From Sphingomonadaceae bacterium (GTDB lineage: Bacteria > Pseudomonadota > Alphaproteobacteria > Sphingomonadales > Sphingomonadaceae): a stretch of 6,768 nucleotides of DNA. Positions 1 through 6,112 of the stretch are shown here, piece by piece. Position 1 is the stretch's first letter. Each line of letters starts with the position of its first letter. The stretch covers positions 1-6,768 of the forward strand of contig JAGREF010000394.1 of the NCBI GenBank assembly GCA_020446665.1, written 5' to 3'. The notes under the pieces are model-generated. The model saw only the letters and a program-made list of their open reading frames with translations. It made no database searches and had not been told where the DNA came from. Both the position numbers and the translations under genes were made by a program.

Positions 1-454
1 CGACATGAATGTGGTGGCCCACCACGTGGGCAATCTCGCGTGTCGCATCAAGGTAGCAGATCTGGCAATAGCGGCCCACAAACCGGCGCAGCTTGCCGCG
101 CTGATGATAGAGCTCATGCGTGGCAGGAACCAGGGGAATCACGCTAAGCCAGGCGCAGGAAAGGATCACGCCGACAAACTCCCAGACAGGAGCGCCGGGG
201 TTTTGCGCAACCCACAATGCTGCAAACAGATAGATGACTGGTCCGAACAGCGATGCAAGCCAAACCGGCACATCAGCCAGACCCTTGTTTGGCATCTTGC
301 GCTCGGCAAAATCGTTGGGGAGCAGGGAATCAATGATCCCGAATAGCGGCAAGCTGGCGATTCCAAGCCAGACCCACGCCCCGCCAACCAGAAAACTGGC
401 CATAACGGCCAATTGCAGTGCGGGCCCCAGATAGTATCGTCCGTAGTCAAGCAT
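1..454 (-). CDS. Membrane-bound diiron hydroxylase, AlkB/XylM-like (5' part only)
   Basis: The first 151 residues are visible; the gene continues past the left edge of the window, so no stop is seen. The protein has hydrophobic stretches at about residues 11-40, 64-82 and 92-110. These are followed by two histidine boxes of the membrane fatty-acid-desaturase/alkane-hydroxylase superfamily: HELYH (113-117) and HVVGHH (143-148) with a further His at 150. In this family such boxes bind a non-heme diiron centre that inserts oxygen into alkanes, xylene or cymene methyl groups, using electrons from a rubredoxin or ferredoxin-type partner. The third box, expected near the C-terminus, lies outside the window. 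The ATG is preceded by GGAGAG (460-465), a good ribosome binding site 5-7 nt away. The fold is well supported. The substrate is not: the spacing and the Pro/Asp-rich loop near 45-52 look more XylM-like than classic AlkB, but this is only an impression. Confidence 0.85.
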
Positions 455-470
455 CGACTCTCTCCACACT

Positions 471-514
471 CTTATATTTGCGTTCTAACTATACGCAAAA
501 ACTGCTTTCCGCAA
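471..514 (-). promoter_or_regulatory. Candidate promoter and operator palindrome before the hydroxylase gene
   Basis: Between the MerR gene and the hydroxylase start is a perfect inverted repeat, TTTGCGT (477-483) and ACGCAAA (493-499), separated by 9 bp. On the minus strand two -10-like hexamers lie in or beside it. TATAGT (493-488) sits 15 bp downstream of TTGCGG (514-509). TATAAG (476-471) sits 16 bp downstream of TTGCGT (498-493). The first would leave a normal short leader that includes the ribosome binding site; the second would start transcription almost on that site and is less likely. The palindrome overlaps the core promoter in either case, so a bound dimeric regulator could control it. 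The neighbouring TetR or MerR protein is the obvious candidate. The repeat is directly visible; its function is inferred. Confidence 0.45.
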
Positions 515-520
515 GAGCAG
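497..520 (-). terminator. Possible weak intrinsic terminator after the MerR gene
   Basis: Read on the minus strand, CTGCT pairs with AGCAG around a GC-containing loop. Two further A-T pairs form if one C is bulged, and TTTTT follows directly (501-497). The stem is short, so termination would be weak. It lies about 50 nt after the MerR stop codon and its T-run overlaps the palindrome, which would partly insulate the hydroxylase promoter from read-through. Confidence 0.3.
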
Positions 521-571
521 AGCGTTCGCGTGGGCTTTGGAAACGCAATTTGCCAACACATTACTGCTTGA

Positions 572-1357
572 TCAGGCCTTAGTCGGTCTGACCGAATGCG
601 TCGGGGAACGGCGCGTGGTTTCTGCGCGAATGTTGCGCAGGAAGATACGCTGGCGAATGATGCCGAAAAACGCCAGCATCGACGGCAAGGCAACTTCCAG
701 CATCGATGCCGCCTCATCTTCGGTCAGAACGCCTTTGACCTGTTCCAGAAAGATGCCAGCTTCCCGTCCAGCCACCAGCTCAGCAGCATCGACATAATAG
801 GAGAGAATTTCGGGCGGAAACCCATTCTCTTCGGTAAATCCGGCTGCGCGCATTCGCGACCAGATATCGATCAGCCCCGCATCGCTAAGAGTTACTGCTT
901 CTCCATGCTTGCCGTGTGAAATTTCGATGATGCCGACTTTTTCGAGCCCCGCCGCATCGCGCTTTGCGTTCGGATAGGTCCGCTCAAGTTCGTCAAGACT
1001 GATCTGATTCTTGTTCACGCCAACCCGAACTGAGACCAATTCTTCCAGCTGGGTGAGGCTCTGCGCCCCGATCGGACGGTTGCTTTGCTTGCCTTCAAGC
1101 ACCGCCTTTATCTGCGGCAAGGTCATCCCATTGTCGCTCTGCAACCTGCGAACGGCCCTGATCGCCCGGACATGACGCTCATCATAGTCTGCTGAATTTC
1201 GGGCCGGACGCTGAGGTTGCGGGACCAGGCCTTCACGCAGATAGACGCGGATGGTCTCTCTGTTTACACCGGTCTTGCGCTCAAGATCTCGCATCTTCAT
1301 GGTGCTGACGCCATAAGCATTTCGATCGCTCTTGTCTCCACTTGTTGCGTGATTCAC
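572..1357 (-). CDS. MerR-family transcriptional regulator
   Basis: A 261-residue protein from a GTG start that overlaps the TetR stop codon (GTGA). The N-terminal MerR winged helix-turn-helix begins near residue 22. It includes the recognition-helix stretch GVNRETIRVYLREGLV (30-45), the Tyr-Asp wing near 58-59, and the LQSDNGMTLPQIK segment (72-84). Residues 118-165 resemble a second small winged-helix-like unit, followed by a mostly helical C-terminus (about 180-245) of no family I recognise, probably for effector binding or dimerisation. There is no cysteine in the protein, so it is not a classic metal or thiol sensor, and an organic effector is more likely. It is longer than the usual 130-150-residue metal-sensing MerR proteins. 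An alternative ATG start at 1300 (residue 20) would keep the whole DNA-binding domain but remove the overlap. It probably acts with the TetR protein on the hydroxylase gene downstream; this is inferred from position. Confidence 0.85.
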   Translation of the reverse strand: MNHATSGDKSDRNAYGVSTMKMRDLERKTGVNRETIRVYLREGLVPQPQRPARNSADYDERHVRAIRAVRRLQSDNGMTLPQIKAVLEGKQSNRPIGAQSLTQLEELVSVRVGVNKNQISLDELERTYPNAKRDAAGLEKVGIIEISHGKHGEAVTLSDAGLIDIWSRMRAAGFTEENGFPPEILSYYVDAAELVAGREAGIFLEQVKGVLTEDEAASMLEVALPSMLAFFGIIRQRIFLRNIRAETTRRSPTHSVRPTKA

Positions 1358-1998
1358 TTGCGCATGGCCTGCGCAGCGCTGATCCAGTCTGTAATTATCT
1401 CATCAGACAATTGATCAGGCTCAGCCCACATGCGGCGGACCGCAATGCCCGAAATCAGGGCTGCACCCGAGCGCACCAGTTTTTCTGCAATCGTGTTTTT
1501 CCATCCTGCCTGCACGAGCTTTTCCTGCCACGCTGCATAGACCGGCTGGCGCATAGCGGCGACCTTGTTAGTCATCAATTCGGAGAAGCCCTGTTCGCTG
1601 GAATGCTCGACATTAATGGCAATCGCCACCCAAAACCGGTCGCTGAAGAAAAATCGGCGGAACTCGTCGATCATTGCTCGCAGAACTCTGTCTGGATCGT
1701 CTGCGACCGTATCCCAAGCCACGCTTTCTGAATTCGCCAGTTCCAGTGCTCGCTCAACTGCTGCCAGCGTCACCTGGTTCTTGTTGGGGAAATGATGGAG
1801 GACAGCTCCCTGCGATACGCCGGCAGTCTTTGCCACATTTGCAATCCGCAATGCGCCAAGGCCACCGCTGGCCACCAGATCGAAAGCTGCCTGCTTCAGC
1901 CGAGCGCGCATTTCTTCGCTGCGTTCCGCCTGGGTACGGCGGCTACCAGCCTGTTTGCGATTATCCAATTTGCTGGTGGGGCGGCTCATAGCCTGCAT
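1354..1998 (-). CDS. TetR-family transcriptional regulator
   Basis: A 214-residue protein from the ATG at 1998, a typical TetR length. A basic N-terminal arm leads into the TetR DNA-binding domain. Helix 1 covers about 30-45, and the helix-turn-helix is IANVAKTAGVSQGAVLHHF (52-70), with PNKNQV after it as in most family members. The helical C-terminal half (about 85-210) would form the ligand pocket and dimer interface; its segment with RRFFFSDRFWVAIAI (114-128) is rich in aromatic residues, fitting a hydrophobic ligand. Other starts are a TTG at 2016 and an ATG at 1989. I prefer 1998 because CAGG lies 8-9 nt upstream. The gene is translationally coupled to the MerR gene. Its upstream region runs within about 70 bp into the IS481 remnant, so its original promoter may have been altered by that insertion. 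Confidence 0.88.
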   Translation of the reverse strand: MQAMSRPTSKLDNRKQAGSRRTQAERSEEMRARLKQAAFDLVASGGLGALRIANVAKTAGVSQGAVLHHFPNKNQVTLAAVERALELANSESVAWDTVADDPDRVLRAMIDEFRRFFFSDRFWVAIAINVEHSSEQGFSELMTNKVAAMRQPVYAAWQEKLVQAGWKNTIAEKLVRSGAALISGIAVRRMWAEPDQLSDEIITDWISAAQAMRK

Positions 1999-2066
1999 CT
2001 TGCCGACCTGCGGCAAAGTTGCAAGTAGAGCCGCCCGCTATTCAACTGCTTAGAGCCGATAACATA

Positions 2067-2180
2067 CTAGGTGTTTGGTCCCACCATGTGATGGTTTGGT
2101 TTGACGATAAAGATGTCTGGCTTTGAATTCCAGAGTTCCTCGATTGCTTCGTATGGTGTCTTGAACCTGAGCGCCTTGAG
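2067..2180 (-). mobile_element. 3' remnant of an IS481-like transposase gene
   Basis: The last 37 codons before the TAG at 2067-2069 do not look like a LacI C-terminus. They match the end of IS481-type DDE transposases, with the LKALRFKTPYEAI segment followed by the closing NHHMVGPNT. In those transposases this is the stretch after the catalytic core, ending a few residues before the inverted repeat. The catalytic DDE part is absent, so the fragment cannot move. It is fused in frame to the broken LacI gene, around the codons for STIKQ then LKAL. The element probably extends left of the stop codon towards about 2040, but I could not recognise a terminal repeat, so its outer edge is open. The family assignment rests on remembered motif similarity. 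Confidence 0.7.
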
Positions 2181-3001
2181 CTGCTTGATGGTTGAAAGGC
2201 ATGGCACCGTGTGCTCGCCAATCGTCAGATTGCCATAGCCGATCACCTTGATGTCAGCGGGCACGGAAATCCCCAATTCTGACAAGGCGCGCAGCGTGCT
2301 CATCGCGATAACGTCGGATGCGGCGACGATACCGTCAGGGCGCTGGCGTTTGTCTGCCAGGAACTGACTGATACTCGCGTCGTCAATTCCAGCTGCGAGA
2401 TGGGCGGGAAAGACTCGCGGATCATCCCCCAGCCCCGCCCTCGCCATGGCCGCGCGGCAACCCGCAAGCCTCTGCTTGATCTCGCGTGCTGTCGGGTCGC
2501 CGAAAAAGGCAATTTTCCTGCAACCGCGCTCGATCAGATGGATTGCCGCAAGATCGCCGCCAGCGACGTTGTCCGAACCCACCGAACAATTCACCTGGCC
2601 CTTTTCATGCCCGCCCCACACCACCAGCGGTCGATATCGTCCGGCCACTCTGTCGAGCGTTTCGGCCTGGTCCGACTGACCGATGACATTAAAGCCATCA
2701 ACGCGGCCGGAATCGGTGAAGCGGTCCAGCCAATCCTCGTTGGCCGGGATCACCCGGGACAGTATGAGGTCATAGCCACGTTCCGTCAGCGCATCGGCAA
2801 GCAGGCCGAGCATGGTGATGAAAAACAGGTCGGAAATATGCTGGGCCGGAAATCATGTTCGCGCGCAAGCGCCTTTATTCTCGCCCGGGTTTTCTCATTG
2901 ACGAGCGTGCTGTCAGACAGAGCGCGCGAGACCGTTCCCGGCGACACCCCGGCAATCCGCGCGAGATCGCTGATATTTCTGACCTTGCGTTCTTCACTCA
3001 T
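2178..3001 (-). pseudogene. LacI-family regulator, broken by internal deletion, frameshift and lost C-terminus
   Basis: From the ATG at 3001 a clear LacI DNA-binding domain is read: ISDLARIAGVSPGTVSRAL (residues 9-27) and the stretch up to the RPS motif (52-54). This frame then runs into unrelated residues and stops at 2786. The sugar-binding-type domain resumes in another frame at 2840 with HISDLFF and continues as a periplasmic-binding-protein-like fold to about 2181. It includes GRVDGFNVIGQSDQ, the IDDASISQF region and the VIGYGNLTIGEHTVP segment. Compared with the roughly 340 residues of normal family members, about 25-30 residues covering the hinge region are missing at 2838-2845. Another 40 or so are missing at the C-terminus, replaced by the transposase tail. 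No other disabling change is seen, so the decay looks recent. The intact gene probably regulated the neighbouring receptor or sugar-uptake locus. A 71-residue fragment with only the DNA-binding domain could still be made. Confidence 0.85.
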
Positions 3002-3274
3002 ACCACCGTGTTCCGCCAGTTGCCGGGCATTCGTTCGGAAAGCTCGTCGGGTGGCGGCAACTCCAACATCAATGTCCGCGGTATTCCGATTTCCACGGGC
3101 GGCGCGAAATTCCTTTCGATGCAGGAAGATGGCCTGCCCATCGTGCTGTTTGGCGATCTCCTGTTTGCGCCCGCCGATGGTTTCTACAAGGCTGACACCA
3201 CGCTGGCCCGCGTCGAGTCCGTGCGCGGTGGTACTGCCTCGACACTCACCACCAACGGCCCTGGCGGCATCATC
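3002..3274 (+). pseudogene. TonB-dependent receptor, plug-domain fragment
   Basis: One open frame of about 91 codons reads as the plug domain of a TonB-dependent outer-membrane receptor. It has FRQLPGIRSESSSGGGNSN, then NVRGIPISTGG, QEDGLPIVLFGD, ADTTLARVESVRGGTAST and finally TNGPGGII. This is the usual order of the plug, where the last motif leads into the beta barrel. The signal peptide, TonB box and first plug strands are missing upstream, and the whole barrel is missing downstream, so no functional receptor can be made. Similarity begins only a few bases after the LacI start codon and stops sharply near 3274. In sphingomonads, receptors of this type often lie divergently from a LacI gene, which fits the two fragments coming from one former uptake locus. 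Confidence 0.82.
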
Positions 3275-3359
3275 AGGTCAGGTCTTACAGTATTTCCAGG
3301 AAGGGTTTGCTGTCGGCTTCGAGACACTTGCCGCTGCGAAGCGGGAATGGCGCTTGTGA
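3275..3359 (+). pseudogene. C-terminal tail of an unidentified gene
   Basis: After the receptor fragment breaks off, another frame gives a short peptide-like tail, QVLQYFQEGFAVGFETL followed by AAAKREWRL and a TGA at 3357-3359. Its composition looks like a real protein C-terminus, but I do not recognise the family. It is out of frame with the receptor fragment and has no start of its own. It is best read as the end of a gene whose front part was lost in the same deletion that removed the receptor barrel. The alternative, that it is non-coding, cannot be excluded. Confidence 0.4.
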
Positions 3360-3381
3360 GGCATTCCGTCCCCGGCGACTA

Positions 3382-3410
3382 TTGTCTCGTCGGATCGACT
3401 GGCATAGGCT
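3382..3410 (+). promoter_or_regulatory. Candidate promoter for the peptidase operon
   Basis: TTGTCT (3382-3387) and TAGGCT (3405-3410) are separated by 17 bp and lie 30 bp before the M20 peptidase start. Both hexamers match the housekeeping consensus only partly. A promoter is expected here because the remnant upstream ends at 3359, but this one is a guess from spacing. The remaining 3360-3440 interval shows no clear operator. Confidence 0.35.
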
Positions 3411-3440
3411 TTGCCATACTCTCAGGCACAGGGTCCGTAT

Positions 3441-4844
3441 ATGCGCTTCACAATCATTCTGGCTGCCTTGCTGGCATCCGTTTCTCCACCAGCTGCAATT
3501 CTCCAGTCGCGGGAATTTTCTCCTCTTGAACAGCAGGTTATCAGCCTGACCAGCAAGTCCATAGCCCTGCGGTCAGTGCGGGGGGAAGGCAACGAGACGA
3601 TCAAGGTCGCCGAACTGTTTCGCGATACCTTGATCGAAGCTGGCTGGGATCCGGCGGAGATAGAGATCGTTCGCCATGACGATACCGCTTATTTCATCGC
3701 CACGTGGAAGGGCAGCGACCCCAAACTGGGCCCGATTGTTCTTTCGGCCCATATGGACGTGGTAGAGGCCAAGCCTGAAGACTGGGAGCGTGACCCCTTC
3801 ACCCCGGTGGTGGAGGATGGCTATCTGTTTGGCCGCGGTGCCAGCGATACGAAATTCGATGCGGTGCAGGCACTGGTCGCAGTGATGGAACTGCGCAAGT
3901 CCGGCTTCAAGCCGCGGCGCAGCATCGTACTGGCTTTCTCAGGCGATGAAGAAACCACAATGATCACGTCCAAGATCATTGCGGAACGGCTGCGCGGGGC
4001 CAAGCTGGTACTCAATGTGGATGGCGCGTCGGGCACGCTCGATGAAACAAGCGGCGAGCCGGCCTATTGGAGCTGGCAAGGTGCGGAAAAGACCTATGCC
4101 GATTTTGAGCTGGAAGTGACCAACCCCGGCGGCCACAGCTCCGCCCCGCGAGACGAGAATGCGATTGTCCAGCTTTCCAATGCGTTGGCCCGGATCGGAG
4201 AACATCGATTCAAGCCGGAACTGAACGATATTACGCGCGACTATTTCTCCAAGGCGGCTCAGTTTGAATCTGATCCCCTACTGGCCGCTGCAATGCGAGC
4301 CTTTGCAGCCGACCCCACAGACAAGGCTGCCATCGCAGTGCTGCGCGGAAACCCCGCCTTTGCCGGGCGGATCGCCACCACTTGCGTGCCCACACAGGTG
4401 ACGGCGGGCCACGCGCTGAACGCTCTGCCACAGCGTGCAACCGCCTATGTCAATTGCCGTATCTTTCCGGGCCATCCCAAGGAGGAGATCATGGCCGAAC
4501 TTGCCACAGTGGCAGGTGAACCGGCGATGACGATCCGCGAGATCAATCCTGAATATGTAGTGGCAGCCCCGGCATCCCCGTTCGATGCGGAATTTGTGAG
4601 CGCAGTGACGCGGGCGATCCATGGTTCCTTTGGCGAAGTGCCGATCATTGCCTCGCAATCATCCGGAGCGTCCGATTCCATGTGGTATCGTGCACTGGGC
4701 GTGCCCAGCTATGGGGCCAGCGGAACATTCATGCGGGACAGCGATGACTATGCCCATGGCCTGAATGAACGCGTTCCGCTTGCCAATATCGAACGCAGCC
4801 TGGCCTATTATCGCATACTCCTGACCGATCTGGCGTCACGATGA
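3441..4844 (+). CDS. Secreted M20-family metallopeptidase
   Basis: A 467-residue di-zinc hydrolase of the M20/M25/M40 clan, which removes amino acids from peptides or hydrolyses N-acyl amino acids. I chose the ATG at 3441 because it follows AGGG (3430-3433) at good spacing and starts a typical signal peptide, MRFTIILAALLASVSPPAA. An in-frame ATG at 3411 would put ten polar residues before it. The catalytic set is complete: SAHMDVV gives His104 and Asp106, GRGASDTKFD gives the bridging Asp136, SGDEE gives the general base Glu170 and ligand Glu171, NVDG gives Asp194, and YAHG near the C-terminus gives His439. GGHSSAP (230-236) opens the lid/dimerisation domain with its His232. The protein should act in the periplasm. 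It is the first gene of a coupled operon with the amidohydrolase and acetyltransferase. Exact substrate is unknown. Confidence 0.92.
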   Translation: MRFTIILAALLASVSPPAAILQSREFSPLEQQVISLTSKSIALRSVRGEGNETIKVAELFRDTLIEAGWDPAEIEIVRHDDTAYFIATWKGSDPKLGPIVLSAHMDVVEAKPEDWERDPFTPVVEDGYLFGRGASDTKFDAVQALVAVMELRKSGFKPRRSIVLAFSGDEETTMITSKIIAERLRGAKLVLNVDGASGTLDETSGEPAYWSWQGAEKTYADFELEVTNPGGHSSAPRDENAIVQLSNALARIGEHRFKPELNDITRDYFSKAAQFESDPLLAAAMRAFAADPTDKAAIAVLRGNPAFAGRIATTCVPTQVTAGHALNALPQRATAYVNCRIFPGHPKEEIMAELATVAGEPAMTIREINPEYVVAAPASPFDAEFVSAVTRAIHGSFGEVPIIASQSSGASDSMWYRALGVPSYGASGTFMRDSDDYAHGLNERVPLANIERSLAYYRILLTDLASR

Positions 4845-6112
4845 GGGCATGGCTGGCCGCATTGGTGCTGCTGACCTCGGCCGGTACGGCTCAGGCAAAG
4901 GTGCTGTATGTCGAAGCAGGCCGACTGCTCGACATTGAAAGCGGGGAATTGCAGAGCGGCCAGTGCATTCTGACCGAAGATGAGCGGATCGTTGCGGTGG
5001 AACCCTGCGGCCCCACGCCAGAGGGGGCCAAGCGTGTTGACTGGTCAGCCTATACCGTCCTGCCCGGATTGATCGACCTGCACACGCATTTGTCGGATAC
5101 AGGCAGCAGTGCGGATCTGTCCGATCCGCTCAAGACCTCCCCTGTCGATACGGTGCTGATCGGCGCGCGCAATGCGCGGGCGACGCTGGAGTCGGGCTTT
5201 ACCACGGTGCGCGATGTGGGCACCTATCGCGGGCTGACTGATGTGGCGCTACGCAATGCGATCAATCGCGGGCTGGTGCCGGGGCCACGGATGTTTGTGG
5301 CAGGGGCCTATCTCACCCATCCCGGTGGCGGGGGCGAGTTGAATGGGGTGGTGCCGAATGAGCAATTGCCCGCCGATATGCGGCTGGGGGTGCTGACCAG
5401 CCCGGAAGAGTCAACCCGGAAGGCCGGTTTCCTGTTCGATAACGGCGTCGATTTCCTCAAGCTGATTGGCACAGGTGCGGTGCTGGCCATCGGCACGGAG
5501 CCGGGAGAGCCCGAATTGACTGAAGAGGAAATGCGCGTGGCTGTGCAGGTGGCGCAGGCGCGTGGTTCCTACGCCACCGCCCATGCTCATGGCGCCGAGG
5601 GGATCAAGAACGCCATCCGCGCAGGCGTACGCAGTATCGAACATGCCAGCCTGATCGACGAGGAGGGGCTGCTGATGGCCCGCGAACATGGCGTGTGGCT
5701 GGTGATGGACGTGTTCAATGGCGACTATATCGACGAGGTCGGCACCGCAGAGGGCTGGCCCGAGGAATATCTGCGCAAGAACCGCGAGACCACGCAGGTC
5801 CAGCGCGACAATTTCCGCCGCGCAGTGGAATTGGGCGTGCCGCTGGCTTTCGGGAGCGATGCCGGGGTTTACCCGCATGGCATGAACGCACGCCAGTTCG
5901 GTTATATGGTTGCCAATGGGATGAGCCCGCTGCAAGCCATCCGTGCCGCCACCACCAGCGCCGCAACGGTCATCGGCAAGCAAGGCGAGCTGGGCCAGAT
6001 CGCCCCTACCTATTATGCGGACATGATTGCAGTCGAAGGCAATCCTCTGGCCGATGTGTCAGTGCTGGAAAGCGTGGCTCATGTCATGAAGGGCGGCGAA
6101 ATTATCAAGTGA
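4841..6112 (+). CDS. Secreted metal-dependent amidohydrolase (prolidase/imidazolonepropionase-like)
   Basis: A 423-residue protein whose ATG overlaps the M20 stop (ATGA), so translation is probably coupled. A signal peptide ends near TAQA (16-19). The amidohydrolase-superfamily TIM-barrel signature is complete. HTH (81-83) gives the HxH pair, VDFLKL (203-208) gives the lysine usually carboxylated (Lys207), AHAH (247-250) and IEHAS (266-270) give the later histidine ligands, and GSDAG (338-342) gives the catalytic Asp340. TTVRDVGT (121-128) and the PGPRMFVAG segment (147-155) are typical of the branch that includes bacterial Xaa-Pro and Xaa-Arg/Lys dipeptidases. The likely role is splitting dipeptides or N-acyl amino acids in the periplasm, next to the M20 enzyme. 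Annotation as imidazolonepropionase would be misleading, since the histidine-degradation neighbours are absent and the protein is exported. Confidence 0.9.
   Translation: MRAWLAALVLLTSAGTAQAKVLYVEAGRLLDIESGELQSGQCILTEDERIVAVEPCGPTPEGAKRVDWSAYTVLPGLIDLHTHLSDTGSSADLSDPLKTSPVDTVLIGARNARATLESGFTTVRDVGTYRGLTDVALRNAINRGLVPGPRMFVAGAYLTHPGGGGELNGVVPNEQLPADMRLGVLTSPEESTRKAGFLFDNGVDFLKLIGTGAVLAIGTEPGEPELTEEEMRVAVQVAQARGSYATAHAHGAEGIKNAIRAGVRSIEHASLIDEEGLLMAREHGVWLVMDVFNGDYIDEVGTAEGWPEEYLRKNRETTQVQRDNFRRAVELGVPLAFGSDAGVYPHGMNARQFGYMVANGMSPLQAIRAATTSAATVIGKQGELGQIAPTYYADMIAVEGNPLADVSVLESVAHVMKGGEIIK

Noticed and set aside
5..346. 113-codon plus-strand open frame at the left edge
   Set aside because: It lies opposite the hydroxylase gene, whose histidine boxes are clear, and has no family motif.
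2017..2066. Possible outward-facing promoter from the IS remnant driving the TetR gene
   Set aside because: A TATGTT hexamer is present on the minus strand, but no matching -35 element lies at 16-18 bp, so I do not annotate it.
2073..2100. Repeated GTTTGGT with a short ACCAT/ATGGT hairpin
   Set aside because: It lies within the transposase codons for the Pro-Asn-His-His-Met-Val-Gly-Pro-Asn end. The stem is short and no T-run follows, so neither a terminator nor an IS end is supported.
2400..3359. Long plus-strand open frame of 319 codons across the LacI region
   Set aside because: Most of it is the antisense shadow of the LacI gene, with arginine- and proline-rich composition and no recognisable motif. 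Only its last 27 or so codons look protein-like and are listed separately.
5411..5983. 190-codon minus-strand open frame inside the amidohydrolase gene
   Set aside because: It is opposite a gene with complete catalytic motifs and shows low-complexity, His/Ala/Gly-rich residues typical of an antisense shadow.
4841..6112. Imidazolonepropionase (hutI) assignment
   Set aside because: The protein is exported, no other histidine-degradation gene is nearby, and the motifs fit the prolidase-like branch at least as well.
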